The position numbers were made by a program, and so were the translations under genes. The notes under the pieces are model-generated. The model made no database searches, was not told where the DNA came from, and worked only from the letters and a program-made list of their open reading frames with translations. 62,250 nucleotides of DNA from Nitrospirota bacterium. GTDB taxonomy: Bacteria; Nitrospirota; Nitrospiria; Nitrospirales; Nitrospiraceae. The stretch spans positions 1 to 62,250 of the forward strand of contig JAUXQT010000101.1 in NCBI GenBank assembly GCA_030682135.1. The letters run 5' to 3'. Below are positions 1 to 8,849 of the stretch, piece by piece (the stretch's first letter is position 1; each line of letters starts with the position of its first letter).

Positions 1-1
1 C

Positions 2-127
2 CGTTATGGGGGCCTGGTGCTTACCGGCGCCGGCTATCGAGGCGTCGGAATTCCGGACTGTATCCGTGACGGGGCGATTGCGGCCGATCGGGTCGTGCGT
101 TATCTGTCCGGAGAACGACCGTCATAA
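2..127 (+). CDS. hemG: Protoporphyrinogen oxidase, C-terminal end (gene cut by window start)
   Basis: Only the last 41 codons lie in the window, ending at TAA 125-127. The translated end reads LVLTGAGYRGVGIPDCIRDG, followed by AIAADRVVRYL. The G-V-G-I-P-D-C-I pattern close to the C terminus is typical of the FAD-dependent (HemY/PPOX-type) oxidase, where it is part of the FAD-binding fold. The enzyme converts protoporphyrinogen IX (or coproporphyrinogen III in the coproporphyrin branch) to the porphyrin during haem synthesis. Which branch it belongs to cannot be decided from the tail alone. The next gene begins 16 bp downstream and may share its transcript. Confidence 0.8.
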   Translation, partial: RYGGLVLTGAGYRGVGIPDCIRDGAIAADRVVRYLSGERPS

Positions 128-143
128 GAAACGAGGACACACG

Positions 144-551
144 ATGGATGCCCGGATGCAAATTGCAAATGTGACAGGTCCCTTCCGAGAGCCTCGGGAG
201 CAGGTGTTCTCCTTCGACTATTCGATCCAACGCGCCTCTTGGCCGACGGCCCAGGCCATTCGCGTCAAGGTCGCCATTCCGGAGGAGTTGGATGTCGTTC
301 GGGGGAAGGTGTTAGGGGACGTCGTCGGGACGCCGGGTCAGCAGTTGATGATTTCGAAGTTCTTGTCCCGCCAGATCTCGGACGAGAAAATCCGCATTGC
401 CGAGGCAGACGGCATGTTGTCCGAACGCCGCGATACCGTCGTGGCTCCCTTCACCGGGCCCATGGCCTACTTGTTCCCGCGACTCGATACATGGGCGACT
501 GAACAACAGGAAACATTGCGGGCAGAGATTACAAAGCTGGTTGGACTGTAG
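144..551 (+). CDS. Hypothetical protein, 135 aa, downstream of protoporphyrinogen oxidase
   Basis: I do not recognise a family. The start at ATG 144 is chosen because a purine-rich AACGAGGA stretch lies just upstream and the preceding reading belongs to the oxidase tail in another frame. The protein is soluble-looking, without signal peptide, membrane segment or cysteine motif. It starts MDARMQIANVTGPFREPRE and has a charged middle (EELDVVRGKVLGDVVGTPG). The 16-bp gap to the oxidase gene suggests co-transcription, perhaps a haem-related helper, but that is inference. It is followed directly by the dispersed repeat at 570-737, which may act as its transcription end. Confidence 0.6.
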   Translation: MDARMQIANVTGPFREPREQVFSFDYSIQRASWPTAQAIRVKVAIPEELDVVRGKVLGDVVGTPGQQLMISKFLSRQISDEKIRIAEADGMLSERRDTVVAPFTGPMAYLFPRLDTWATEQQETLRAEITKLVGL

Positions 552-569
552 CTGCTGCGCAAGCTTAGC

Positions 570-737
570 AGGCTGCTGAAAAAGTCCGCCAGCGTCGTTC
601 TCGCCTCGAAAGCATCCTCAACGTAGCCCCAGGGCTACGCCTCCGGTGCTTCTATCGGCTGCGGCCTTGCTGGACGGCCTTGTTGAGCATCCTTCGGGTA
701 AATCTTCCTGTAGGCGTACAGATTCCTCTGAGCAGCC
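570..737. repeat. Dispersed palindromic repeat, copy 1
   Basis: A long structured spacer bounded by AGGCTGCT (570-577) and its exact inverse AGCAGCCT (730-737). It contains CTGAAAAAGTCCGCCAGCGT, a central perfect hairpin CGTAGCCC-CA-GGGCTACG (622-639) and CTGCGGCCTTGCTGGACGGC. The same blocks in the same order occur at 39641-39770, where the central stem has a different sequence but still pairs perfectly. It sits in the gap between two convergent genes. No open reading frame with codon character fits it. Probably a REP-like or non-autonomous mobile repeat that may also end transcription. Confidence 0.8.
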
Positions 738-739
738 TA

Positions 740-1357
740 TTAAAATATTTTCCGGTACTGCTTCGAGTGCACGCCAGACTCATCGGCAAAGCCGAGGGAA
801 GCGCTGTCGGGATTGCTGGTGTTGTTGAGATCGATTCGATAATGCCCGCGGATTTGTTCCATCGCCACTTCAAAGGGAACGGCTTGGGGATAGAGGTCGC
901 CAGGGGCATGCGCGCCTCTGGTCAGGGTGCGGATGACGTCGGCCTTTGCATATTGGGCATCGGAGACAATGTAGATGTCGGCGACGGCATGGTCCCCGAG
1001 TGTGTGGCCGGCTGTGGTCGCGGGGAGGAGTTCGATCAGGGTGCCGGCGAGCCGGTCCTGTTTAAACCGCTTTAAGAGTCCGGCCACTTGGCTCTCGGTC
1101 GCTTCCGGGGGGACGGTGAGACTGATGGCATTCATATCCGGGACGGTGGTGTGGACTTTGAACAGCACCGGCGCCGCTTCGGGATCTTCGATGATCGGTC
1201 CGGCCGGTCCTTCTGTCCCGGCGGCTTGCTTGTTTTTTGAGCTCGGCACGATCAGGGCCACAAAGAGCCAAATGCCGAATAAAATGCTGAAGATGACGAT
1301 CAGCGGGTGGATTCCGGCGCGTTTACCTTCTTCATAGGGATGCTGTTCATCGCTCAT
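740..1357 (-). CDS. Membrane-anchored hypothetical protein, overlaps mazG
   Basis: 205 residues from ATG 1357 (MSDEQHPYEEGKRAG). One membrane segment follows (about residues 18-40, IHPLIVIFSILFGIWLFVAL), so the protein is an N-in/C-out anchored periplasmic domain or a cytosolic one if inverted. The soluble part carries no motif I can name; a stretch IELLPATTAGHTLGDHAVAD lies in the middle. The start overlaps the last 11 bases of mazG, so the two are probably translationally coupled. A longer in-frame reading up to 1525 exists but only copies the mazG antiframe and is not used. The gene ends three bases from the palindromic repeat. Confidence 0.7.
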   Translation of the reverse strand: MSDEQHPYEEGKRAGIHPLIVIFSILFGIWLFVALIVPSSKNKQAAGTEGPAGPIIEDPEAAPVLFKVHTTVPDMNAISLTVPPEATESQVAGLLKRFKQDRLAGTLIELLPATTAGHTLGDHAVADIYIVSDAQYAKADVIRTLTRGAHAPGDLYPQAVPFEVAMEQIRGHYRIDLNNTSNPDSASLGFADESGVHSKQYRKIF

Positions 1358-2228
1358 GGCGGCGTTCCTCAGTATTCGCAGCGGACTGCTGTCGTTTGGC
1401 TTCGTTCCACAGTCGATCCATTTCTTCGAACGAAAGCTCTCCGACCGTTCGGCTCGACGCGGTCGCCTGGGCTTCGATGAATTGAAATCGTTCGACGAAT
1501 CGGTTGACGGCTTGGCGTAGGGCATCTTCAGGGTTCACTTTGATAAAGCGGGCGAGGTTCACGAGCGAAAACAGCACGTCGCCGAACTCTGCGACGATCT
1601 GCTCTTGCCGTGCGGTCGTCGCGTTGGCGTCGGGCTCTGTCTGATTCGATGCCAGGGGGCGGATGGCGACACGGAGTTCCTGGATTTCTTCTTCGATTTT
1701 ACCGAGAACCTGATCGAAGCCCTTGGCATCGTGGGTCCAGTCGAAGCCGACGCGCGAGGCGCGCGCTTGAACTTGGTAGGCTCTCAGGAGGGCCGGCAGC
1801 ATCTGCGGCACGCCGTCGAGGACCGAGTCAGGTCTGCCAGACGCCTGCCGTTCCGTGCGTTTGATGTCTTCCCATTTCGCGACCACCTGGTCGGCATTCG
1901 TCGGAGTTGGGTCTGCCGCCCCGTTTCCAAAGACGTGCGGGTGCCTCCGCGTCAGCTTGTCGGCCAATTGCTCCAGCACATCCTCGATGGTAAAGCTGCC
2001 GGCTTCTGCGGCGATCTGACTGTGGAAGAGCACTTGGAGCAAGACGTCGCCGAGCTCTTCCGGCAGCTTCGTCCGGTCCTGCCGGTCCAGAATTTCTAAG
2101 ACTTCGTAGGTTTCCTCAAGCAGATAGGGCTTGAGCGATTCATGTGTTTGTTTGCGGTCCCAGGGACAGCCGTTCGGGGCGCGCAACGCAGCCATGAGGT
2201 CGACCAGTTTGTGAAATCGTTCAGACAT
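1347..2228 (-). CDS. mazG: Nucleoside triphosphate pyrophosphohydrolase MazG
   Basis: 293 residues from ATG 2228. MazG hydrolyses NTPs/dNTPs to the monophosphate and PPi, a house-cleaning role. The N-terminal signature LRAPNGCPWDRKQTHESLKP is typical, followed by the metal-binding EE-x3-E helix (LEETYEVLEIL) and LPEELGDVLLQVLFHSQIA; a second MazG-like half (VAEFGDVLFSLVNLARF) occupies residues about 225-280, the normal tandem arrangement. A GTG 18 bp upstream is in frame, but ATG 2228 has AAAAGGA about 8 bases before it and matches the family start. It overlaps the next gene by 11 bp. Confidence 0.93.
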   Translation of the reverse strand: MSERFHKLVDLMAALRAPNGCPWDRKQTHESLKPYLLEETYEVLEILDRQDRTKLPEELGDVLLQVLFHSQIAAEAGSFTIEDVLEQLADKLTRRHPHVFGNGAADPTPTNADQVVAKWEDIKRTERQASGRPDSVLDGVPQMLPALLRAYQVQARASRVGFDWTHDAKGFDQVLGKIEEEIQELRVAIRPLASNQTEPDANATTARQEQIVAEFGDVLFSLVNLARFIKVNPEDALRQAVNRFVERFQFIEAQATASSRTVGELSFEEMDRLWNEAKRQQSAANTEERRHER

Positions 2229-2260
2229 TGTCGTCCTTTTTGTCACGGAGATGGGCGCCC

Positions 2261-2266
2261 ATTATA
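2261..2266 (-). promoter_or_regulatory. -10 box of mazG promoter
   Basis: Perfect TATAAT on the minus strand, 33 bp upstream of the mazG ATG, which would give a leader of about 25 nt. The expected -35 position (2284-2289) reads TAGTGA, a poor match, so the call rests on the -10 box and position only. Confidence 0.4.
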
Positions 2267-2303
2267 CCTGGTTCTAGCGAGGCTCACTACTATCAGGTGT
2301 TCA

Positions 2304-2324
2304 GGCTGAAGGCTGAAGTGTAAA
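2304..2324. repeat. 7-bp-period spacer repeat (three units)
   Basis: GGCTGAA-GGCTGAA-GTGTAAA in register. Same period as the degenerate repeats at 5392-5419 and 33305-33337, all between genes. Confidence 0.5.
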
Positions 2325-2543
2325 GACTGTCAATGATCTCACAAGGAACGCTCACGCCATTCAACGCTTTCTAAGTTCCTATGACCGTAGGTTCATTCAG
2401 AAGATGAATCCTCGTTGCGCAAGCAGTTCTTCCCTAAAAGCCGTCAGCCTATCTACCTGAGTCGTTATCGGCTCGCCTGTCTTGCGCCGCTCAAGGGCCT
2501 ATGGTAGGGTACCGTCGCTGCATCTGGAGCGGGGGAGAAGCCT

Positions 2544-2933
2544 GTGGCTACGGAATCTGAAGAAGGGTTTGTCGTTCGTGATCGGCGGGGAGGGAGTGCT
2601 CCCGACCGTCCTGCTTCCACGCCGCCTGCCGCGTCTGAGGCGCAGCCTCACCAGCATGCGCCCTCCGATTCGTCTCAGGGTTCCGGCATTCCGGTCTCCT
2701 TCTCATCGTTCGTCATTTCGTTGGGCAGTTCCTCGATGATGCTGATGGGGGAACAGCTGGATCCTCAGCAGCCTCCGATGCCGCCGAATCTACCGCAAGC
2801 CAAAGACATTATCGATTTGCTCTCGGTCTTGGAGCAAAAGACCACGGGCAACCTCACGACGGAAGAACAAGCGGTGCTGCGGGATATGCTCTACGCTCTT
2901 CGGATGAAGTACGTGAGTCTCACTGCCAAATAG
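2544..2933 (+). CDS. DUF1844 domain protein
   Basis: 129 residues from GTG 2544, preceded by GGGGGAGA. Residues 1-48 are a low-complexity, Pro/Ser/Gln-rich tail; residues 50-129 form the DUF1844 domain, seen as FSSFVISLGSSSMMLMGEQL, then LPQAKDIIDLLSVLEQKT and a C-terminal helix LTTEEQAVLRDMLYALRMKY. The family is small, helical and of unknown function; its members are widespread in Nitrospirota, Deltaproteobacteria and Acidobacteria. The gene stands 110 bp upstream of the NtrY-type kinase in the same direction. Confidence 0.85.
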   Translation: MATESEEGFVVRDRRGGSAPDRPASTPPAASEAQPHQHAPSDSSQGSGIPVSFSSFVISLGSSSMMLMGEQLDPQQPPMPPNLPQAKDIIDLLSVLEQKTTGNLTTEEQAVLRDMLYALRMKYVSLTAK

Positions 2934-3045
2934 TAGTCCCGCTCCCGCCATTCGACTCCAGACCTGTCTGTCAGTTACCCTGATCAAGGATCGTACGTGC
3001 AGAACCGTTTCCGCGTCGAATCGCTGACAAGAGGGAATACCGGAT

Positions 3046-5385
3046 GTGAGTGAGAGTAAGAAAGAAACAGGCTCCCTGTCTTCGACAAAGACGGTGACTG
3101 GTTCCCTACCAGGGGGTGCGGTCTCTCCTGCTGGGTCTCAGTCTTCTCAGCGATCCGGACCAAGTCCCGGGCCTGAACGGCGGAAGGGGCATTTACGGCC
3201 GGTCTGGATTGTCCTGATTTTCCTGCTCCCTTGCCTGGCGCTGACGCTGTACTATTCCCAGATCGTGGTTCCCGGCGGCGAGGAAACAGATTCCTTTCTG
3301 CCCACAACGAGCTACGCGTTTGTGCTCCTGCTCCTCAATCTCGATCTGATCGGGTTTGTGGTGCTGCTGCTGCTGCTCTCCCGCAACCTCATCAAGGCCT
3401 ACTTCGAGCGAAGGCATCGGCTTTTCGGGTCCGGATTTCGAACCAAATTGGTGGCGTCCTTCATTGGATTCTCGCTCATTCCAACCGTGCTCCTGGCGTT
3501 GGTCGCGAGCGGATTGGTCAATAAAGCGGTCGATGTGTGGTTCAGCGATCAGATCGAACAGGTCATGCGGGACTCGTATGACGTGGCGCGGATGCAGCAT
3601 GCCGGCCACATTACCCTGGCGGTGAACAGCGCCAGAGCCATCAGCCATGAAATCTACCGTGAGGATATGCTGCTGGCAGAGCAGCGAGATTTGCTGGTGG
3701 CGGCCATGGCGCGCAAACGGGCGGAATTCGGCGTGGCCGGCATTGAAGTTTTCTCGGCCAAAATGGAAACGCTGACGAAGGCGTTGGACCCGGACGTGCC
3801 CTCATCGGTGCTGGATTTGCCGATCGGCCAGCTGGTGCTCCAAGTGATTAACGGCAAGCAGGAAGTGAACGCGGTGCAGGAGGCCCAAACCGGGCGCTTG
3901 GTACGGGCTGCGGCTCCCATCGCCGCGACCGGGCGGAGCGGCGAGATCGGTGGCGTGGTGGTGGTAGAGGCCTTCGTCCCTGAATCGTTGCTGGCCAAGA
4001 TGGAAGGGATCGGCCATCAGTACGACGAATACAAACAGACCAAGGCCATGAAAAATCCGATCAAGGCCGGGGCCTATCTGTTCGTCGCCGTGATCACGGT
4101 GCTCATTTTGTTCGGGGCGACCTGGTTTGGGTTCTATGTCGCGCGGAGCATTACGGTGCCGATTCAGCGGTTGGCTGAGGCGACGGAGGCGATTGCGCAA
4201 GGCGATCTCTCTGTCCGGATCGATGCCAAGGCGACGGATGAAATCGGCACCTTGATCGAGTCGTTCAACCGCATGACGGCAGATCTACAGGGGAGCAAGT
4301 CCAAGATCGAAGAGGCCAATATCTCGTTGCGTCAAAACAATCTCGAACTCGATCGCCGTCGAGCCTATATCGAAACGGTGGTTGAAACGATTGCGGCGGG
4401 ATTACTGTCTATCGATAAGCATGGCCTGATTACGAATTTTAATCCGTCCGGTGAACGGATCCTCGGGCTTGCGGCGGATCGACTCCGAGACCGGCCGGCC
4501 AATGAAGTCTTTAAAGAATTTGGACTGGAGCTGTTTCAGACGGTCTACGATCGGATGCTGGCCGATCAGCGCGATACGCTGGCGCTCGAGGGACCGATGG
4601 AGGTCGAGGGGCGATTTTTGACCATTGGGCTTCACGGCTCGCGCATGAAGGATGAGGCGAATAAGGATCTCGGTATCGTGCTGGTGTTCGAAGATCTGAC
4701 AGAGTTGATCAAAGCGCAAAAGGTGGCGGCCTGGCAGGAAGTGGCGCGGCGGGTGGCTCATGAAATTAAAAACCCGTTGACGCCGATCCAATTGTCCGCG
4801 CAGCGGTTGCGGAAGAAATATTACGAGAAGTCGCCGGACTTCGATGCGATCTTCGATGAGACCACGAACGTGATCGTGAATGAAGTGACGAGTCTCAAAC
4901 ATATGGTCGATGAATTTTCGAAGTTTGCCCGGCTACCGACTCCGCAGATGGCGCATCAGTCGCTTCACGATGTGATCAATGAAGTCACGACACTCTATCG
5001 AGGGGCCCATAAAGATATTGAGCTGGTCGTGGCGTTGGACGAAGACCTCCCGTCGCTGAACTTCGACCGCGAGCAGCTCAAGCGGGTCATGGTCAATTTG
5101 CTCGATAACGCCATTCAAGCGATGCAACAAAAAGGGCGGGTGTGGCTCTCGACCAAGTACGATACGAAGCGCCGTCGGGCCGTGGTGAGCGTGGCGGATG
5201 AAGGCGTGGGTACTGCGCCGGAAGACCAGGAGAAGCTCTTTGTGCCATACTTTACGCGGAAGAAGACGGGGACAGGGCTGGGACTGGCCATCGTGCGGCG
5301 CATCATCACCGATCACGACGGACAGATCCAGGCCGGCCAGAACCAGCCGAAAGGGGCTGTGTTCACGTTCGAGTTACCAGTGTAA
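3046..5385 (+). CDS. ntrY: NtrY-type membrane sensor histidine kinase
   Basis: 779 residues from GTG 3046. Order of parts: Ser/Pro-rich cytosolic tail (1-47), membrane helices at about 50-70, 87-108 and 133-155, a periplasmic or loop sensor region to about 340, another helix (AYLFVAVITVLILFGATWFG), HAMP (about 363-415), PAS (about 440-550, FNPSGERILGL), HisKA with the phospho-acceptor His572 in VAHEIKNPLTPIQLSAQRL, and a HATPase domain with NLLDNAIQAM, DEGVG and GTGLGLAIV. This is the NtrY architecture; the family autophosphorylates and feeds the NtrX regulator encoded 98 bp downstream. The signal sensed here is unknown. Confidence 0.9.
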   Translation: MSESKKETGSLSSTKTVTGSLPGGAVSPAGSQSSQRSGPSPGPERRKGHLRPVWIVLIFLLPCLALTLYYSQIVVPGGEETDSFLPTTSYAFVLLLLNLDLIGFVVLLLLLSRNLIKAYFERRHRLFGSGFRTKLVASFIGFSLIPTVLLALVASGLVNKAVDVWFSDQIEQVMRDSYDVARMQHAGHITLAVNSARAISHEIYREDMLLAEQRDLLVAAMARKRAEFGVAGIEVFSAKMETLTKALDPDVPSSVLDLPIGQLVLQVINGKQEVNAVQEAQTGRLVRAAAPIAATGRSGEIGGVVVVEAFVPESLLAKMEGIGHQYDEYKQTKAMKNPIKAGAYLFVAVITVLILFGATWFGFYVARSITVPIQRLAEATEAIAQGDLSVRIDAKATDEIGTLIESFNRMTADLQGSKSKIEEANISLRQNNLELDRRRAYIETVVETIAAGLLSIDKHGLITNFNPSGERILGLAADRLRDRPANEVFKEFGLELFQTVYDRMLADQRDTLALEGPMEVEGRFLTIGLHGSRMKDEANKDLGIVLVFEDLTELIKAQKVAAWQEVARRVAHEIKNPLTPIQLSAQRLRKKYYEKSPDFDAIFDETTNVIVNEVTSLKHMVDEFSKFARLPTPQMAHQSLHDVINEVTTLYRGAHKDIELVVALDEDLPSLNFDREQLKRVMVNLLDNAIQAMQQKGRVWLSTKYDTKRRRAVVSVADEGVGTAPEDQEKLFVPYFTRKKTGTGLGLAIVRRIITDHDGQIQAGQNQPKGAVFTFELPV

Positions 5386-5391
5386 GAAGAA

Positions 5392-5419
5392 GTGCTGTGT
5401 GCTGAGAGTTGAGTGCTGA
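5392..5419. repeat. 7-bp-period spacer repeat (four units)
   Basis: Directly after the ntrY stop: GTGCTGT, GTGCTGA, GAGTTGA, GTGCTGA in perfect 7-bp register. Intergenic only; not a coding repeat. Confidence 0.6.
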
Positions 5420-5482
5420 GAGGCAGGATTCGCACTGCCTCACCGATTATATCGATCACGGTTTGCGCTGTACGGGGGATTC

Positions 5483-6877
5483 ATGTCTGCATCGATCTTA
5501 GTGGTAGATGACGAAGAGGCGATTCTCACATCCTTGAGCAGTATTTTGCGCGATGAAGGGTATGAGGTTGCGGTGGCGAAGAACGGCGTGGAGGCGTTGC
5601 GCGCTTTTACCGCGGACCCGCCAGACCTCATGATTCTCGATATCTGGATGCCTGAAATGGACGGCATGGAAGCCTTGCGCCGGATCCGGGAATTGTCGCC
5701 GACGGCACAAGTGATGATGATGTCCGGGCATGGCTCGATAGAAACAGCGGTCAAGGCGATCAAGTTGGGGGCCTATGACTATATTGAAAAGCCCCTGTCG
5801 CTCGAGAATGTCATCCTCCGCGTCAAACATGCGTTAGACCAATATAGGTTGGAACAAGAGAATCGGACGCTCCGGACGACGGTTCAACGGAAGTTCGAGC
5901 TGGTGGGACAGTCGTTCGCGATGCAACAGCTGCGGCAGTTGATCGAAACGGCAGGCCCTACGAATAGCCGCGTGTTGATTGGCGGGGAGAACGGGACGGG
6001 GAAGGAACTGGTTGCCAGAGCGATCCATATGCATAGCGCCAGGTCCGCTCGACCGTTTGTGGCGGTGAACTGTGCGGCCATTCCGGAGACCTTGATCGAG
6101 AGTGAACTGTTCGGGCATGAAAAGGGCTCCTTCACCGGCGCGACCTCGATGAAACGCGGGCAGTTCGAGCAGGCGGACGGAGGCACGCTGTTCCTGGACG
6201 AAATCGCCGACATGAGTCTGAATACCCAGGCGAAGGTCTTGCGGGCGTTACAGGAACAGCAATTCACTCGTGTCGGAGGCACGAAGCTCCTCAAGGTGGA
6301 TGTGCGGGTCTTGGCCGCGTCCAATAAAGATTTACTGAAAGAAATCGAGAAGGGCACGTTTCGCGAAGACCTCTTCTACCGGCTTAACGTCGTGCCGATC
6401 GTTGTGCCGCCTCTCCGGGAGCGCCGGGACGATATCCCGCTGCTGATTCGCCATTTCATGAGGGTCCATGCGGAGGAGCAGGGATTGCGGAGTAAAGAAA
6501 TCGCACCGGATGCGATGGCGGTCTTTCAGCAATATGAATGGCCGGGGAACATTCGGGAGCTACGAAACCTGATCGAGCGATTGATGATCATGGTGCCGGG
6601 ACCGGTCATCGAGGCGGCGCAGGCGGCCAACTCGTTGCAGGCACGCCCGGGCGGGTCGGGGAGCCATGCGGCCATTCCTGCTGTGAATCCGCTCGTTACG
6701 CAGGCGTATGACTCGCTTCGGGATGCGCGCAATGCGTTTGAGAAGGACTATATTGCGCGAAAGCTGCGCGAGCACCATTGGAATATTTCCCGCACGGCGG
6801 AAGATTTGAAAATTGAGCGGAGCCATCTCCACCGGAAGATCAAGCTGCTCGAAGTGGAGATGCGGCCGGAAATCTAG
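5483..6877 (+). CDS. ntrX: NtrX/NtrC-family sigma-54 response regulator
   Basis: 464 residues. Receiver domain 1-120 with phospho-acceptor Asp53 (LILD-type strand, MILDIWMPEMDG). The central AAA+ domain has Walker A GENGTGKE, the sigma-54 contact loop as G-S-F-T-G-A instead of GAFTGA (a tolerated variant in NtrX-like proteins), and Walker B GGTLFLDEIAD. The C-terminal helix-turn-helix is Fis-like (NISRTAEDLKIERSHLHRKI). It would be phosphorylated by the kinase encoded just upstream and act on sigma-54 promoters; target genes cannot be told from this window. Confidence 0.9.
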   Translation: MSASILVVDDEEAILTSLSSILRDEGYEVAVAKNGVEALRAFTADPPDLMILDIWMPEMDGMEALRRIRELSPTAQVMMMSGHGSIETAVKAIKLGAYDYIEKPLSLENVILRVKHALDQYRLEQENRTLRTTVQRKFELVGQSFAMQQLRQLIETAGPTNSRVLIGGENGTGKELVARAIHMHSARSARPFVAVNCAAIPETLIESELFGHEKGSFTGATSMKRGQFEQADGGTLFLDEIADMSLNTQAKVLRALQEQQFTRVGGTKLLKVDVRVLAASNKDLLKEIEKGTFREDLFYRLNVVPIVVPPLRERRDDIPLLIRHFMRVHAEEQGLRSKEIAPDAMAVFQQYEWPGNIRELRNLIERLMIMVPGPVIEAAQAANSLQARPGGSGSHAAIPAVNPLVTQAYDSLRDARNAFEKDYIARKLREHHWNISRTAEDLKIERSHLHRKIKLLEVEMRPEI

Positions 6878-6928
6878 GGGGCTACTGCAGAGGCTGCCTT
6901 GGGGCGGTGCGGGAGTGGTGACGGAGAC

Positions 6929-7651
6929 TTACGAGCGACCGGCCTTTGCGAAGACCTCTTTCAGTAGATCGGTAACCCGCGCGGCAGGGTTCGTCCTGAT
7001 GTTCCGTTCTTCCTCCGCGAGCATGAGGAAGAGGCCGTCGAGGCTCTTTCCCACCACGTAGCGATCGATGTCGACTAAGTCGCTTTTGGCGAAGGGAATG
7101 GCCTTGAAGTGGCCGACCAGTTCTTTGTATTGCTTGGTCACGCCGACGTCGTTCATTGCTTTTTCCACTTCCGGTCGGAATGCGGCAGTCAGTTTCTCGG
7201 TCGTCTTGCCTTTAAAGTAGTCGGTGGCTGCAGTCTGACTTCCGCTCAGAATCTGTTTGGCATCGGCGAAGGACATCTCTCGAATCGTCCCCAGGAAAAT
7301 CTGTTTGGCCTGTGGCGCGGCCCGTTCTGCAGCCCGGTTCATACTCATCACGAAATCGTCGATCTCTGGACCGAAACCAAAGGTACGAAGTCCTTTCTCG
7401 AAGGCCTGCAGCTGTTCCGGCATCAGAATCTTGATCGCTTGGTTGTGAAAGTATCCATCCACCTTACCCGTCACATTCACCGCGTTTCCGGTCCCGATCT
7501 GCAGGGCTTCCTTGAGGCCCGCGGCGATTCTGCTCTCGTCCAGGAGTCCTCCTCCAGACGGGAGCCCTAGCACTTTCAACGATTGGTCGAGCTCAGCACA
7601 GCCTGAAAGGGTGATGAGAAGCCATCCAATGAGCGCAAGGCGATAGGGCAT
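6929..7651 (-). CDS. DUF4197 lipoprotein
   Basis: 240 residues. The N terminus [20 protein letters not shown] is a lipoprotein signal peptide with lipobox L-S-G-C, so the mature protein should be lipid-anchored in the periplasm. The rest matches DUF4197: [14 protein letters not shown] near the start, [32 protein letters not shown], a TDYFK region and the C-terminal [20 protein letters not shown]. Function of the family is unknown. It stands alone, convergent with ntrX and divergent from purM. Confidence 0.85.
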   Translation of the reverse strand: MPYRLALIGWLLITLSGCAELDQSLKVLGLPSGGGLLDESRIAAGLKEALQIGTGNAVNVTGKVDGYFHNQAIKILMPEQLQAFEKGLRTFGFGPEIDDFVMSMNRAAERAAPQAKQIFLGTIREMSFADAKQILSGSQTAATDYFKGKTTEKLTAAFRPEVEKAMNDVGVTKQYKELVGHFKAIPFAKSDLVDIDRYVVGKSLDGLFLMLAEEERNIRTNPAARVTDLLKEVFAKAGRS

Positions 7652-7799
7652 AGCCTGTTCCTTCGTAAGATGAGGGGAAAGTTGCGTCTGTACACCCTGT
7701 GGTCAAGCCGACAGGACAGTATAGGCGAAATTGGGCTCGATGTCTTGTTGTGAGATGAGGGAGACTGTGCGTTGACCTCTGCAAGGGTCGTCCGTTAAG

Positions 7800-8849
7800 A
7801 TGCGCCCTCTTATGACAACCTATCGAGATGCCGGAGTCGATATTGATGCGGGCGACGAGTTCGTCGACCGTATTTCGCCGTTGGTCCGTTCCACGTTCCG
7901 GCCTGAAGTCCTGACGGACATCGGCGGGTTTGGGGGATTGTTCCGGCTGCAGGCCCATCGATATGCCGAACCGGTCCTGGTCTCCGGCACCGACGGAGTC
8001 GGAACGAAGCTGAAGATTGCCTTCCTCACGGATCGCCACGATACCGTCGGGATCGATCTGGTGGCCATGTGTGTGAACGACATCGTCGTCAGTGGCGCGG
8101 AGCCGCTGTTCTTCTTGGATTATTTCGCGACGGGAAAACTGGCTGTCCCCAAGGCTGAGTCCGTGCTCAAGGGGATCGCTGAGGGCTGCCGTCAGGCTGG
8201 CTGCGCCTTGATCGGCGGAGAAACCGCCGAGATGCCCTCCTTCTATGCCGAGGGCGAGTATGATCTGGCAGGGTTCGCCGTCGGGGTGGTGGATCGGCCC
8301 AAGATGATCGATGGCCGCAGCATCGCGCCGGGCGATGTGCTGATTGGCCTCGCCTCAACCGGTTTGCATAGTAACGGCTATTCACTGGCCCGGCGGGTCT
8401 TGTTGGACAAGGCGAAGCTGGACATGACCAGTCGCTTGCCGGAACTCGATCGGCCGCTCGGGGATGTCTTGCTGACACCGACCAGAATCTATGCCAAACA
8501 GGTCCTCACGTTGATTCAGGAATATCCCATCAAGGGCATCGCCCATATCACCGGCGGCGGCATTACCGAAAATCTCCCGCGCGTATTTCCCTCTGGTGTC
8601 CGGGCTCAGGTGCAGCGGAGTGCCTGGGCCGTGCCGTCTATTTTTCAGGCGATTGCCAGGCTTGGACAGGTCGAACGGGAAGAGATGTACCGTGTCTTCA
8701 ATATGGGGATCGGGATGATTCTCGTGGTACCGGCGCCGTCTGCTCAGGCGGTGATTGCGCGGGCCACATCGTTGGGCGATCCGGCCTGTCAGATCGGGAC
8801 CATCGTGTCATCGACCGGCGATGGTCCATTGGTGGAGTATGTCGACTAA
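7800..8849 (+). CDS. purM: Phosphoribosylformylglycinamidine cyclo-ligase PurM
   Basis: 349 residues. Catalyses ATP-dependent closure of the imidazole ring (FGAM to AIR), step five of purine synthesis. Signatures: [31 protein letters not shown], the glycine-rich [15 protein letters not shown] and [14 protein letters not shown]. The start at ATG 7800 has AAGGG 11 bases before it; a second in-frame ATG at 7812 (MTTYRDAG) matches most homologues and is an equally possible start. It overlaps purN by 11 bp, so the two purine enzymes are coupled. Confidence 0.96.
   Translation: MRPLMTTYRDAGVDIDAGDEFVDRISPLVRSTFRPEVLTDIGGFGGLFRLQAHRYAEPVLVSGTDGVGTKLKIAFLTDRHDTVGIDLVAMCVNDIVVSGAEPLFFLDYFATGKLAVPKAESVLKGIAEGCRQAGCALIGGETAEMPSFYAEGEYDLAGFAVGVVDRPKMIDGRSIAPGDVLIGLASTGLHSNGYSLARRVLLDKAKLDMTSRLPELDRPLGDVLLTPTRIYAKQVLTLIQEYPIKGIAHITGGGITENLPRVFPSGVRAQVQRSAWAVPSIFQAIARLGQVEREEMYRVFNMGIGMILVVPAPSAQAVIARATSLGDPACQIGTIVSSTGDGPLVEYVD

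Larger units (their letters stand above)
2229..2543. other. Divergent spacer between mazG and the DUF1844 gene
   Basis: 315 bp without a gene. On the minus strand there is a perfect TATAAT at 2261-2266, 33 bp before the mazG ATG, without a convincing -35 box; it is the likely mazG promoter. At 2304-2324 the DNA reads as three 7-bp units (GGCTGAA, GGCTGAA, GTGTAAA), a short degenerate tandem repeat of a kind also seen at 5392 and 33305. No clear plus-strand promoter for 2544 could be picked. Confidence 0.5.
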
